Positions 12,901 to 25,465 of a stretch of 64,000 bases of DNA are shown here, in pieces; the stretch's first letter is position 1, and each line of letters starts with the position of its first letter. The stretch lies in the NCBI GenBank assembly GCA_916613615.1, contig OU744727.1:14888093-14952092 (forward strand), in the 5' to 3' direction. The notes beneath the pieces are model-generated. The model searched no databases. It saw only the letters and a list, made by a program, of their open reading frames with translations, and was not told the origin of the DNA. This stretch comes from Steromphala cineraria (Eukaryota > Mollusca > Gastropoda > Trochida > Trochidae). The translations under genes and the position numbers were made by a program.

Positions 12901-14472
12901 ATATATACTATAGATCATAAATTTATATTTTCACATCACTTGTCCTATCATCAGAGTTATGACAATCTATGATACTCGAATCAATACAAGCTTGATCTCT
13001 GATACTAGATTCAATATAAGCTTATTCGATTAGGAAATGAATTTGATTTGACTGCACGTTTTTATTATTGAAAAGAGTCGCGCTATAACTCCTTCCTGTC
13101 TTGTTTTTGGAAGTATGTCATGAAGTTTAATAAAATGTTTGCTTATGTTGTTCATTGTTTCCATTTCAAGTGAAAGGGATTCATATGAAATAATGTTTAC
13201 AATTATAATAAATAATCTTTTGAAATGACCCATTTTTTTTCATTTCATTTCCTTGAATTAGTTTTATTGTTTCAACATGTACTGACTTTTCTGATTTATG
13301 TGCATTGTTTAATTGGAACGTCGTAGTGATACTATCAAGGAAGTTGACAGTAGCTTAACAAAGGTTTAAAAGAGCAGATATTTATATTTATACAATTTAT
13401 TATATCATTAATGCAAAAATTAAAAATGGATGAGTTACATTCTTTTCTTGATTTTGAAGTTTTCCTTTTCCTGTTGAGAAAAAACATATAAACCATTATA
13501 ATGAAGATCTGTTAGCAATACGGAATATTTTACTTATATAAGAGACAGAAATATGAAAAAAATAACTTAAGAAATTAATCTGGTGCACTGTCAGAAACAA
13601 AATTTTAAACTTTTCAAAGAAAAACATCTCTACGTGTTATGAAAAAAAAGAAAGCATGATCCTCAGGATAAATAGTGATAGTCTCAATATTAATGGAGGA
13701 GAAAGGCAAATAAATAAAGAGCATAAAAACTTCTTGCTTCGAGAAATTGGTAAGTATGTCAAAAATAAGTTGAATTGTGTTCATTTGAATGGTTTACATG
13801 TACGAACCTTTATAATAGCATCACTAACAGCTTTTAATCACTTTTGTACACCCTTTTTAAGCATATTTTAAAAGAAAATCAACAGCTTATCCACTTCCTG
13901 CAGTCCACATACAATTTGTGCAAAACAGACTCCGAAAAATTGTGATGTCCTTACCTGTTTTCAATCCTTAAAACATCGGTTACAAGGGAATTTCTTACGA
14001 AAAAAATTTGAATGTATTATTTGATATCAAGTGAGTTTTATTCTTGAATGGATATCTTGATTTATTATCTAATAAGATCTATAATGAATTATCTTTTTGT
14101 CATGAGAGTGCAAAAATGGCAGAAGAAAGATCACTTGAAAATATGTCTCAATGTATAAAACTAAATGACCCCGTCCTTTGAGTTGAACATTGAAAGCGTG
14201 GGAACTCTACATGAGCATTGTTTGAAAGGACATACATATTTCTGCTTGGTTAAATATAAAGCCTTGTTCATAGTAGTAATCTAACGTATATGATATCTTT
14301 ACTTACACTTCAAGTTGTACGTACTCTTTGCCATGCGATCAATTAAAAGTCATGGCTGTGATATGATAGAAAGGACACATGTAAGTAATTTCTTCTTTTG
14401 AATTTTACTCTTCTTTGATTGTGACAGAAGGAAATCAAGCACACATAGTTTCAGTTTCATTTGACATTTGTC
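9993..14472. other. AT-rich non-coding stretch
   Basis: No supported gene. It holds a short AAC microsatellite near 10416-10431, a 16-bp-stem inverted repeat at 11843-11858/11875-11890 (CATGATATGCGACGT type) and, at about 11240-11450, a diverged relative of 1930-2125. The 112-residue minus-strand open frame at 12580-12918 has no recognised motif and is not called as a gene. Confidence 0.5.
11843..11890. repeat. 16-bp-stem inverted repeat
   Basis: TCATGATATGCGACGT at 11843-11858 is the exact reverse complement of 11875-11890, with a 16-nt loop. It could form a hairpin in RNA or a cruciform; no function can be read from it. Confidence 0.8.
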
Positions 14473-14754
14473 GTTCAGAACAAAAGATCCGCTTACTGCA
14501 TCAGATAGCATCACATTTCAGATCAACAAATTAGTTTCAATCAATGGTTTCAAGTCTAGTGATAGCCTATAATAATATAAATTTACAGAACATGTGAAAA
14601 ACAAATATATTGTACATATAACAAACATAATAACACCATGGCAATCTATTAACACAATTATTCATAGTACATGTAAGCCTATTATTTCTTGAAACTTTGA
14701 GATTGGCAAAAAACTTTGAATTCCAGAGGTTTTACAAATAAGACTAATTTGTCG

Positions 14755-14985
14755 CATGGCAGGTTGAACTCTAACATCACATTTGCTAGAATGCGTGTCT
14801 TGACTTATTGATCTTATATGGTTTGATGGATAAAATTAATTCAATAGTTAAATTATTTGAATATGTGTTCCAAGTACAAACAAACGTGGAAACTATGATA
14901 ATTGTTGAAATGGCCATATTTGATCTTGGTACACAAAGAAGAAACATGTTTTTGCAAAGATGTGATTTGCAGGTCCGAGTGTGAC
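14755..14985 (+). repeat. Recurrent ~200-bp motif, copy 3
   Basis: Within copy A; contains ACATCACATTTGCTAGAATGC, TATATGGTTTGATGGATA, GTGGAAACTATGATAATTG and AAGAAGAAACATG-type landmarks. Its tandem-duplicate partner is the copy at 25835-26030. Confidence 0.55.
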
Positions 14986-15639
14986 ACACTTCGAATAGTT
15001 ATGTTTGCACTGCATGACTACCTGTCATGATACTTCAAGTTTTAATAGTAAGGCCATATGCCATTTCTGTATTAATTCTAATGTTCTTCTGATAACAGGA
15101 ATGACAGTAATTCAGTGATGTATGAAACAGCTATGTAATCCATTGAAAGTTGGTACTTCACGAAACGGTTATCATTGCAATCTGTATGGCAAGACCTGCT
15201 GCTTCGTGTCCGTTTCAAACACATCTGAACCTACAGTCGACATTTGACTCTTGGAAAATTGACTCAAGGAACGAATTGAATGTTGAAAAAACGTGAAGTT
15301 GTAAACAATAGTGTCATTAACAAGATTTTGAATCATTTCCAACCCTATGGTTATGTTGCCAGACAACATGCTTGAGGTCGTGGAGGATCAACACCACAAC
15401 GTGATGACAATTTTTTTCTCTGTGACACAGAAATGCCACCCAGCTGGGAACTGATCTCCATATCACGCGTAGGGTCAACAATTCAAAACAAAATGTGAAC
15501 AGGTGACTGCAATAAACAGTTTACATGCAAGACGGTCATATGTTTGAATACCTTAAACTCATACTCGTGCCCGTCGAAAGTGGACTGCTGAAATTGTCTT
15601 TTGGAATATTTATGAATGAAGGCCTTTAAAAAAAAAATT

Positions 15640-17243
15640 TTTTAAATGTTTTTATTCACTTCAGTTGGATACAAATTGCAGGGATTGAATTGGATTTTGA
15701 CATACATAAGAAGTGTTGTACATGTACATACATTTGGCATATTTCACAATCAAGCATGAGGGACTAAAACACTATAGAAAAAGTTACATGGAGATCTTGT
15801 ATAAGCATTATGTCAAAAGCTAGTGTTCAATTCATTGCTTATAATCTTCCATTTTCTGTCAAAACAAAACGTATTCAGATGTTTCCTCGCGATAAAGTTT
15901 TCAATCAGAGCGACATCTTTTAAAATGTCTTTATAGATCTTGATATTTGGTTTGGACCCTTTGATGTTCATGACATAGATATGACGTTTTGCCAACAATA
16001 TCATATGAATCAACAAGATGTTATTGGTGGCGCAGAATAATATATCGTGAGTTGAAAGTTCTGCAGTTGGGTTGAGGACTCTTTTCATAAGGTCAGTAAG
16101 TTCGATCCAGAAGATTCTAACAGTTGGACATTCAAAATATATATGATAAATATTCTCACTTGAACCACATGATGGACAAATATCATTATCCACTAATTTC
16201 ATTTTTAACAATTCTTTTGTAGTGAAGACTGCTCTATGAATAAATTTGAATTGGAATTCTAATAACTTGGTGTCTTTAGTTGATTGTCGATATTCTAAAA
16301 ACATTGTTCGTCAATTGATATGGTCGTTAAGTTCGTTATCCCATTTGAGACACGCTTTTGGAAGATTGCATGCAGCATCAGTGAACTTATCGTAAAATAA
16401 CCTTGAACCTTTAGAAGGTTTAACAATATCATTCCAAGGGGATTCTATTGAGATAAGTCTAACGGTGGATGGATCAACTGTTTGAATAACATGTCTCCAT
16501 CTTTTTGGGATGCTGAGGATTACTTGGTTCAGATCAAGTACTGTACCTTTAACATTATATTATTTTGTTTTTAGTTCCGCAAATGAACAAACATCATTAC
16601 CTTTGCAAATATCTTTAATATGAATTATTCCTTGTTTGAACCAATTGTTGATTATGAAATCTGGATTGGATAATTGGTGATTTAGCCAGAGAGGTTGCAT
16701 ACGTATTCCATTTATGCTGTCTTCATTCCTATGAATAGACTTAACATATCTATGCCAGGCGTCCAGTGAATCTTTCCAAAATGGGTTCTCAACTTTATAT
16801 CTGTGATTGATATTCGCTCCTAACGTGAGAACGTGTTTCATTGGAAAACCAGATAAAGAATAGCAACGTGGTTTCTTTAAACAAGAAATCTTTAATGATT
16901 CAATAAACGTTTTGGGATCAACCATCCTGAGACCACCATCTTCATATTTTCGCATTAAATGAATACGTTTTATTTTGTCCCTCTTATCATTCCATATAAA
17001 GTTAAAGCATATTTTATTCAAATTTGTAACAAAATCTTCGGAGGGTTTTGAAGAGAAGTAAGAATATGAACTATAGTAGATAAAGCCAAAGTTTTAATGA
17101 CCGTTATCTTCCCTATCAAAGTTAAATTTCGTTTCTTCCAGTTCATCAGGATTCTTTTTATATTTTCCAGTCTTTTTTTGGCATTAATTACCCAGAGATT
17201 TTTCAAATCTGCATTAAATTTCTCAAGAATGAATCTAAATTCT
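15640..17243 (-). mobile_element. 5'-truncated L1-like LINE fragment
   Basis: Copy A contains this block where copy B has none: A passes from TGAAGGCCTTTAAAA to TTCTGTCTCGACTTTTC around it, and B joins the same flanks around a short SINE-like tail. Read on the minus strand it is the C-terminal part of a LINE ORF2 and ends near 15640 with GAATAAAAACATTTAAAAAA, so a poly(A) signal and a short A-run mark the 3' end. The rest of the element (endonuclease and most of the RT) is missing, as in typical 5'-truncated insertions. Confidence 0.85.
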
Positions 17244-17284
17244 GTCTCGACTTTTCTGATAGACAGGGTAGAAGACAGGGGCAA
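15813..17284 (-). pseudogene. LINE ORF2 C-terminal fragment (L1/Tx1-like)
   Basis: Three open pieces (17018-17284, 16560-17021, 15813-16304) read in order as the post-RT region of a LINE ORF2. The first has a segment like LWKRRNLTLIGKITVIKSLALS of L1-type elements (here NWKKRNLTLIGKITVIKTLA), the second FIWNDKRDKIKR followed by YEDGGLRMVD, and the third a C-x2-C-x8-H-x4-C knuckle (CPSCGS...YHIYFEC). A frameshift near 17035, a TAA at about 16560 and a TGA near 16310 separate them. The gene is dead. The L1/Tx1-side placement rests on motif wording only. Confidence 0.85.
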
Positions 17285-18714
17285 CGGTTTAGTTTTATAT
17301 GAAATAGGTAGGAATCAGCTAGGATTGAATGTCTGATCTGCATGTTCTTGAGTTTGAGAATGGCACTCTGAATGGTATTCATATAAGGGGTCATATCTTG
17401 GAAGTCAAACCTTATGCTGGAACTAACTTTATCCTTATGGACGGCAGTTCAAAAGGTTCAAACCTAAATGCTGAATTTGGTGGTGTTTTATGTTCGACAA
17501 GATGTATTTAATTGTTACCTGTTCGATAAGACCATTTTGAAATGAATTTCATCATAGAATAAATAGTACTTTATTTGTTATTTATATCATTTCCTTTGTC
17601 AAATTAAGAAAGTATGAAATACTAATTTTGAACTTCCAGATTTCAGTTTGGTTGCCAGATTGACCTTATGTGAAATATGTAGCCTTGAATGAAAACTCTG
17701 ACCATTATATTCAGTATCAACTTTCCGGTCAACCAAAGTTTACACTTACTTCTTCTGGGAGCGGAAATTGTCAAAAACGTACGCCGGAAATTACCTTCAG
17801 ACATCACAAAATAAGAGACCTCAACAATAAGAGAGTCTATTAAAACTGCGTAACAATTCGATGAAGTGTTAACAAAATTTTTTTCATTCCATTTCGAAAG
17901 AGATAGCATTCGGGAATACCTTACTGTGACCTTTGAGAGTGTGAAGTATGAGCTTTCAAATGTCTGATGGTTAAGCATGACCCAATCAACTAGCAAGGTT
18001 ATGCCAGAAGTACACCAGAAAAGCAACACTCACAATCTCTTCTCAGATAAATGAATAAACTTAGACTAACAATTCTTATTACTATGGCTTTAAAACAAAT
18101 TCTGTGCAACAACGCTGTAAAACGAAAGCTAAAAATAACATAGGGGATTGTCTTAGTAAATTGTCACAGTTGTTACATTTGAAACAAATCTCTTTGCAAC
18201 AACGAGAGCTATAAACCAGATTTGTTAACTATAATGGTTGTTACTTATTAACTATGAAATCCCGGAAGTTGTCAAACACAGGAAATTGTCTTAGGAATGT
18301 TAAAAGTACATTGTCAAAGTTGTAACATAGGCGAGTGTGTTTTAAAGAAGTGTTCATAATTCCATAATTTTATATCTGTCCTAATACACATGGGTCCTGA
18401 AATAGCTTTTACAGAATATCATTGTGACAGAATGTTTAGACTTTAAGTTATAATCCAAAATATGATATTTAAATATAATATTTGTTAAAAGACTTCAATA
18501 TTGAAGAGCCCCTTAAATCCCCTATCAACTCTCGTTAAGGAGTTTTGGATACGACAATTTCTTAAGGGAGTGTTTAAGAAAGGTCAAAATATATCATCTC
18601 ATTATTCATTGCTTTGTTAAGTTGCCCTCGATAATGTAACTATATTTCAGTCGCATCCATCAGTTTGAATGAAACAGCTTGTATTTTGTATGGTGGCATT
18701 TCGTTTGCTTTGGA

Positions 18715-18915
18715 ATGTATGTCAACTTAAATATCACATTCTCCTGCATGTGAGTCCTGTCCTATCGATTTGGTTTGGTCGATAAAACCTATTCAATAGT
18801 TATGTGATTTGATTATTTGTCTGTTAGTTACGAAATGACAAACATTTTTGATAAACATTCTTGATGGTCATCTTTGATCAGAAAACATTAAACGCTTTTG
18901 TTTTCAAGAATGAAA
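18715..18915 (+). repeat. Recurrent ~200-bp motif, copy 4
   Basis: Contains ATATCACATTCTCCTGCATG, GATTTGGTTTGGTCGATAAA, ATTCAATAGTTATGTGATTT, GATTATTTGTCTGTTAG and GATGGTCATCTTTGATCAG. It lies about 4 kb from copy 3, within the same duplication unit, and its duplicate partner is 29870-30055. Confidence 0.55.
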
Positions 18916-20000
18916 AATTACATTTATCATCCTTTATATGTATGTCTCTCATTGACTTTACCAACATGGAAAATTAAGTATGGATTGGGAATTAATGTGG
19001 ATTAGAATCATAGTCCAAAAGACCGGTGGTAATATACAAAACATGTAAAACAATATCTAAACATTTTATTTTCATCAGAGCTGAGCTAATACTACTGCCA
19101 GGTAGAGTCATAATGAGTGTCATGAATTAGACAGACAGAATTTATTCAGTTTTCAAGGCATCTGGCCAAAACAACATACATTTTAAGGTTGAACGTCGCA
19201 TGCTTATATTGTTTTTTTAATTGTTATATGAACATGAATTAACCAATGATGAAATAAATAAGAAAGAAATAACTACACAAGTTTACCCATCAGGGTATTT
19301 ACTATTATAAGTTATACCATTCAGACATGGGGTTAAGGGGATATATCACCTTGGTGTTATTCAATGGGCCGAAGGCGAGTTGCATATATTCCCATACACC
19401 CCGCGTTTAAATGGTATTACGAAATTATCTTTACGTATGTTTAAACAAAACGCATATGATATGAAAATTAAAGAAATACAAAAATACTGTGTAGGTGCTG
19501 TGACTATACATGTAGTTTGCTCAAAGCTACATATCGGTTGATTAAAAGCAATTTTGATGTGTTCGAGGTAACATACCTTGTACATTTCAAGACGCTCAAT
19601 CTTCAAGCTTTGTTCATGCTTTTGTGCTCAAAGGGGTGATATCAGTATTTATCCAGGGTCACGTGGACCAATCAGAGATCGAGATTCTTTCGTGAGATAG
19701 GATAATGAAGTTTATGTACATGTAACTGTTCAAACCATGATTGCAAATGAAGCTCTTTAAAATTTCTTTTGAATTTCAAGAAATTAACATAATTATTTCT
19801 AGAATAGGAAATAAAGTATGTTTTTGACTTCAAGAATGATAATACAGTGATCCCTATTGATCCACAAGGATCTAAACAAAAGTTTTAATACAACTATTTT
19901 TAACATCAATGTGCACATATTTCTTAGAGTAAAACAGTCGTCGTAAGTTGTATTCTCAAAACCTGTTATCACTTGGGTGACAATCCTTAAGTCCATCTTC

Positions 20001-20260
20001 TAGAATAATAAACCATGATTCCTATTGATTAGCAAGCATTATTGCAACTGCTATGACAAACGTGGATCCTAACAATATCCCGATACAGCTTTTGATAAAT
20101 TTCCCTAAAAACGAGTTTAACAATCATGCCTGTTAATACATCGATATAAGAAAATCAAGTTTGTTCTAAGCACATGTAATCATTGGGCGAAGACTCTAAA
20201 CCCATTGTCTAGAATAATAAACCATGATTCCTATTGATTAGCAAGAAATATTGCAACTGT
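20001..20260 (+). repeat. Local direct repeat around CCATGATTCCTATTGATTAGCAAG
   Basis: A ~50-bp word (TCTAGAATAATAAACC, then ATGATTCCTATTGATTAGC and ATTGCAACTG) occurs at about 20001-20055 and again at about 20203-20258. The same pair occurs in copy B near 31148 and 31476, so the local repeat pre-dates the large duplication. Confidence 0.75.
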
Positions 20261-21084
20261 TATCCTAATGTGCTGGTTTCACACTCAGTCTGAACTGTTG
20301 TCTGAAATCGTCTGTCTGAGATTAAAAGGGGAGGGACCGTCTCAGCATCATTAGAGTCCGGGGACAATCTCGAGTCATTCAAATGGACATTTAGTGTCAC
20401 TTTGATACGGTACGTTGACGCTCTTATGAATAGCTGCTCAATTTTACATAATTCTAATTATTAGCCTGCCGTTGAATCCATTGAAATCAACGATGCGTAA
20501 TACTATGTAAACCGAACAACATCTTTGTGAGGTAATTGAATATTTCTTCCATTGTAATAAACTTGTGTATAGTTGTGACTACTTTGTTTTAAAGTCCTTT
20601 GTGATTATTGACTGATTGTAACTCTAACATGAAAGAAACAAATACAATTGAGCTGAGTGCAGTAAAAGCCCACTCGAGTAATGACAGATCAGAAAAATTG
20701 ATTACTTAATATGATGGTAAGGCGTGTGTGACCTTGGTGAAAAAATATTGACTGAGAATCCTGTCATCATTATCGATTTTATATGCAGCAGAGAACTAAG
20801 TTGCATTCATTAAAGCATCATCGCGAGGCTACATTGAAGCACGGTACAGTAAAGAGTTTTTCAACGAAAGGATCTTAAGTATGATTCTAGTAAACATAAA
20901 TGTTGATAGCGACTTCCTCCTGTAAATGCATCTATATCCAAAACTTAAAATTTAAAACATAAAGGGCATCTAATGAACATAATCACTTCAAGTAGCATAT
21001 ACTTCTACTGCATTTGATTGAATAATATCCGTTATTAAAATATTAATTGGGGATATTGCATATGCAAATAAATGAAGTTCTTAA

Positions 21085-21441
21085 AGGGGCAGTTGCATTT
21101 TTTTTTGAAAATTTTATATTTTCAACTTTTCACTGATAACTATAAGTTAATGCTAAATGTATTACTTTGATAGTATCATAAATCTCATAACACAAACCAA
21201 TCATCCGTAGTCAGAGAACAAAGTATGAGGATTCACATAAAATCCATTGGCAGCCATTTTTGTGTGAACACCTTTAATTCATTTTGTGTAAGAAAAGGAA
21301 TCGTATGGCTTAACTTTACATTGTATATTTGATTTATTACTGCTCCATTTAGTTTTTATACATTGTCTAAAGATTGGAACCATTTATTTTCCTTTTCCTG
21401 ACATCACCTTATATTCCCCCTAAAAACGTGCTACTGCCCCT
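21085..21441 (+). mobile_element. TTAA-flanked MITE, copy 2
   Basis: A 357-bp insertion flanked by TTAA at 21081-21084 and 21442-21445. Ends are AGGGGCAGTTGCA on the left and GTGCTACTGCCCCT on the right. Copy B at 32376-32392 reads GTTCTTAATGTTTTAA without the insert, which is the exact single-TTAA empty site. Homologous to 9644-9988 in the opposite orientation. Non-autonomous; no ORF. Confidence 0.92.
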
Positions 21442-22954
21442 TTAATGTTTTAATATCCGTATGACATTGTAAATCTATCAAACCTGCAGAGATTATGATT
21501 ATTTCCCGATATTTAACGTATATACAAATAAAGCTTAAAGGACATCCTTAACCTGAAGCTTAAGGTCTGTCATATGAGGAAAGAAATGATATATCAAATT
21601 AAACTGCGTATGAAAGAAAATATCTTCGAGCAATTTAAAGTCAGATATCTATAAAGATAGTTTGTAATCGTAGTAAGTGATATGAGATCGATAGTAATGA
21701 AAAATGGTGCAGTTATTGGGGGAAACATTTACAATTTGTTTCAGAAGAAAAGTTTGCATACAATATATAACAGTAGCATTTCTAATCGTCAACTTATTAA
21801 GTGTTTTAATGACTCAATAACAAAAAACTAGTAAAACAACAATACTTATATCAATAAATCAGATTTCAAAATGATTGAACAAAATGTATCAATATTCAAT
21901 TTTGATAAAAATATAGCAATCTCAAAATAAACCATTAAATGGACAGTCCTATCGGGGTTATTTTTGAGGAATCAAAATTACTTCCTTGTTTATACTCATT
22001 TATGACTATTACATGATTATTTCACATATATTTTCATATATGCTAGTCAGAGTAACATTAAGTTCTAGATTTAACAATGTGACAAAGAATGGAATGTATC
22101 ACTCTTTTCTCTTGAGTTTCGTTTCCACAAATAATACCCCGATAGGACTAGCACTTTAAAGATTTCTATTGCTCATTATTCATTCCAAATACTTTCTAGG
22201 TCACGTGTTTACGGTTGGCAAGTGGTTGATTGGTTGGGATTTGGTTGATTGGCCGATTCGAAAAAAACAGTTTTTCTTTAATTTCAACAATTACTCATTT
22301 GTATATAGTCGAATAATCTGTTTTTCCATTGTGTCTCTAAGATGATATACAACAATGATTTAAAAAGATGGTTTTTGAAAAGCACTGTTTACTTCAGGAG
22401 AAGGGGCACCTCACTCAAAGTAAAACGATACGAAATATAAGCCTTTCTTGTTGTACCCAAAATGACTCATTTCACGATCGTATAATTTTCAGTAACGCTG
22501 CGCAAACCTATCCCAAAATGTAAATGATTAAGATATGTCCACACTGAAATGGCCTCAAGCAGTTTCAGCATAATACTTGATAATTTAAGTTATTGGGTTT
22601 GAGTAATAAAGTTTGACTCTCTAAAATTGATACTTGCAAAATTTAATAAAAATACAGTATATAATTTTAGAAATTGAAGGGATACCAACTTAATAAAAAT
22701 TGAAATGTAATATTTTTTAAATGTAAGTAAAATCGAACTTAGGGTTGAGGTTCTGGAACTGCAGTGTTGACAATTTGAACATTAGGTCATTCTCTATCTT
22801 GTAGACGTTTAAAAACTGTTTATAAGTTATGTGATTGAGAGAAATGATTAGTTTGTAAAAATAGCAATCAGTCTTTCAGAAGTGATGTAACATTCGTTTT
22901 AATGGCAATATCTTTATCTGAACTTGAGGGGAAATTTATTTCAAAACAACTATA

Positions 22955-24474
22955 CACTTAACCCCAAAAGAAACTATCCATTTTTAGTATTCAAATATAT
23001 TCTTAATTTACTTTAGCTAAATATTAAGTTTTTGAAAACAGGTCGCCAAACCGTAACATTTCAGTTGTTCATCTCAGAAATTGATTAGGTACGTGATTTT
23101 CATGACTTTTGTTGAAAACTGTGAAAACACATTTTTCTTTGATCATTGTTTCGCACATTCATTATTGAAAGTGAGTTAGCAAGCGATCAATTCACATGTG
23201 AGCCAGGTCATATCAAACCAATTTTAAAATGCCTCGATTGACCCCCAGAACAGCGCGACAGGGCCTTGGGTATGAAGGACATGGGTGCTTCAAATGTTCT
23301 TATTGCAAGAACATTCGGCTGTCATCGAAAATTTGATGAAACGTTATAGGGACACGGGAACAACATTAGATAGATCGCGTACAGGTAGACCACGTGTGAT
23401 GTACGTCAGGAAGACCCATACTTAAGAAGTCTCCATCTAGATCTCCGAAATCGATTCCCATCAGTTGCAGAATCGGCGTCTACGGCCCCGGGAGCGTCCT
23501 TAGTCAATCCACCGCCAGAAGGAGGTTAATAACAGCAGGAATTCGGGCCCGTCGACCTTATTGTGGCACAACGTTGACACGTCAACATCGACATAACCGA
23601 TTATTCTGGACAAGACGTGTATGAAGATGGCAGCTTCGTGATTGGCGAAATGTTATGTTCACCGATGAAAGTAGGTTTTGTTTATATAAGCATGATGGCC
23701 CGCATTTATCGCCGTCAGGGTGAAAGAAACGCTCCAAATTGTGTTGCAGAGGTCTAGGAACACAGTGGGGGAAGTGTGATGGTTTGAGGCGGTATCCGAG
23801 GAAAAAACAAGTCGCCATTGGTGATCGTTATGGGTAACATGACTGCACAAAGATACATTGATAAAGTTCTTCGCCATTTCTTCAGAATCACCTGGGAACT
23901 TTGTTTCAACATGATAACGCGCCTGCACATTCAGCAAGAGCAGTGTCAACATTCCTGGACAACAATAACGTCAACGTCTTGCCGTGGCCGTCACGTTCTC
24001 CTGATCTCTCTCCAATTGAACACATGTGGGACTGCCTAGGGAGGCGAATCAGGTATAGAGCAAACCCTCCAGTCAACCCGAGGCAGCTGGAACAAGCCTT
24101 ACAGGATGAATGGGGGAACATCCCTAACGCCACCGTCAGACATCTCAAGACATCAATGAGACATCGAGTGTTTGCCTGCATAACAGCTGAAGGTGGACAT
24201 ACGAAGTCTTGATGACTATGGACTCCATATTCCATAAATTCTTTTACATATGATCAGAAACTTCGATTTCTAAAAGATGGAAATGAACATTTCACACCAG
24301 TGTTAATAAAACGTGTCCTGGTTGTAAGATGAACAAGTTATTGCAAATCAAATGAAGTTAGATGATGTGCAAATGATTCAGTATTAGATAAAATGTTGTT
24401 AGGATAGAAAACCCTGTCTTGTTATTTTTCAATGAAAATTTGAATGAGTGGATAGTTTCTTTTGGGGTTTAGTG
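22955..24474 (+). mobile_element. Tc1-like transposon (DD34E), inactive
   Basis: A 1,520-bp insertion with TA at 22953-22954 and 24475-24476. The 26-bp terminal inverted repeats (CACTTAACCCCAAAAG... and its complement ...GGGGTTTAGTG) differ at one position. Copy B has the uninterrupted site AACTATACATATCATT near 33946-33962. It encodes a broken Tc1-type transposase. The good terminal repeats against a decayed ORF suggest it was moved while defective or decayed since. Confidence 0.93.
23229..24212 (+). pseudogene. Tc1-family transposase, frameshifted
   Basis: The ATG at 23229 starts MPRLTP, the usual beginning of this transposase group, but the frame shifts within about 20 codons: the helix-turn-helix part (RALGMKDMGASNVLIARTF) is in another frame. 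The first catalytic Asp is seen near 23660 (VMFTDESRF). The C-terminal 103 codons (23901-24212) are intact, with the second Asp in QHDNAPAH and the Glu in SPIEHMWD; exactly 34 residues separate them, so DD34E as in Tc1. Several further frame breaks lie between 23330 and 23900. A cut-and-paste DNA transposase that cannot now be made whole. Confidence 0.9.
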
Positions 24475-24760
24475 TACATATCATTTGAGGTTTTTTCAAC
24501 TTGTTAGACAATGGATGATTGTTGATTTTATTGAAGAAGTAACTTATTAACCTTCCCAGTTTCTATCTCATTCATGAAAGACAACTTTACCTCCATTAAT
24601 GTTTAAACTCAACCTCTTTTCTTTTCTTTTTAGTTGCAATATGAAATTGCGCCAATGCAACAAGTGAAGATAGGTTCTTGCACCTTTGTTAGTTAATAAA
24701 GTTTCAAAGAATGACTTTAAAACATATTTTATAAATCAACTTTGAATATTTTATCATATA

Positions 24761-25438
24761 CTGAACATCTTTGTAAACGCACCATCTGTAAATTTTGAAT
24801 TATGGTAATATTATTATTTTAAGAGTATAAATGAAGGTTGGAAATGTTGCTTATAACACAAAAAAACATAAAAAACGACATATAGCCCAGAACGGATTGC
24901 CCGAACACATCATCAAACAAATTACATGAAAACAACAAAATGCATGCACAACACACAGGAACAGCACAAATTGCATCCGGAGTCGGGGTATAAATAACCG
25001 ACAGCATTAAATCATCCTCATTTTAGCTGTACCTGTCAAAGTAAAGTTTATTTTGCAATGCCAGGATTGTCAGCAGAGGAACGAGAACGCGCCTTGGGCA
25101 TGTTGCAGGTTTGCACATCAATGTGACAATGCTTTGCAACAAGAGTGGAATGGAATTCCTCAGAACATTATTCAAAGGCTTATCCGCTCAATGAGGAGAC
25201 GGTGCACAGCCTGTGTTGCTGTTAACGGTGGTCATACACCTTACTAATTTTCCATTTGGACACCACCTTTATTTCATGGTCAACTGAATTAAAACTTCAC
25301 CGTTTTGTTTGAATTGTTCTTGTTTCTTTTCTTTACCAAACATTGGTCTACAAACGTATGGCCAATATACACGGATTGCTCGCTTATGCTCTTTGAAATC
25401 CAAACTATTAAAGGTGGTGCGTTTTCAAAGATGTTCAG
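24761..25438 (+). mobile_element. Internally deleted Tc1/mariner-type element
   Basis: A 678-bp insertion bounded by TA (24759-24760 and 25439-25440). The 27-bp ends CTGAACATCTTTGTAAACG... and the complement of ...CGTTTTCAAAGATGTTCAG pair with two mismatches. Copy B keeps the empty site ATCATATATGATAAA near 34249-34262. It is a different family from the Tc1 element at 22955 because the terminal repeats are unrelated. Confidence 0.9.
25058..25247 (+). pseudogene. Transposase remnant with large internal deletion
   Basis: The ATG at 25058 gives an N-terminus MPGLSAEERERALGML typical of Tc1-type transposases. Within about 20 codons the sequence jumps, in another frame, to a transposase C-terminus (LQQEWNGIPQNIIQRL, then SMRRRCTACV and GGHTPY, ending at 25247). 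The DNA-binding and whole catalytic core are missing. This is the usual way a MITE-like derivative arises from an autonomous element. Confidence 0.85.
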
Positions 25439-25465
25439 TATATATGATAAAGTGTTAGTCAAGTC

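Larger units (their letters stand above)
14473..25449 (+). repeat. Tandem segmental duplication, copy A
   Basis: From GTTCAGAAC at 14473 the sequence is collinear with copy B starting at 25552, about 11.08 kb downstream. Examples of matched blocks: 15001-15610 with 27660-28345, 17244-21080 with 28447-32385, 21446-22954 with 32386-33953 and 24475-24760 with 33954-34256. Copy A carries an L1-like LINE fragment, a TTAA MITE, a Tc1 transposon and a deleted Tc1-type element, all lacking in B. No gene is evident in the shared sequence. Confidence 0.9.

Noticed and set aside
12580..12918. 112-codon minus-strand frame
   Set aside because: Low-complexity hydrophobic translation of AT-rich DNA without a recognised domain.
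19361..19606. Duplicated minus-strand frames (19361-19606 with 30504-30755; 19799-19996 with 30948-31145)
   Set aside because: They are conserved only because the DNA is duplicated; differences include in/dels and there is no known motif or codon signal.
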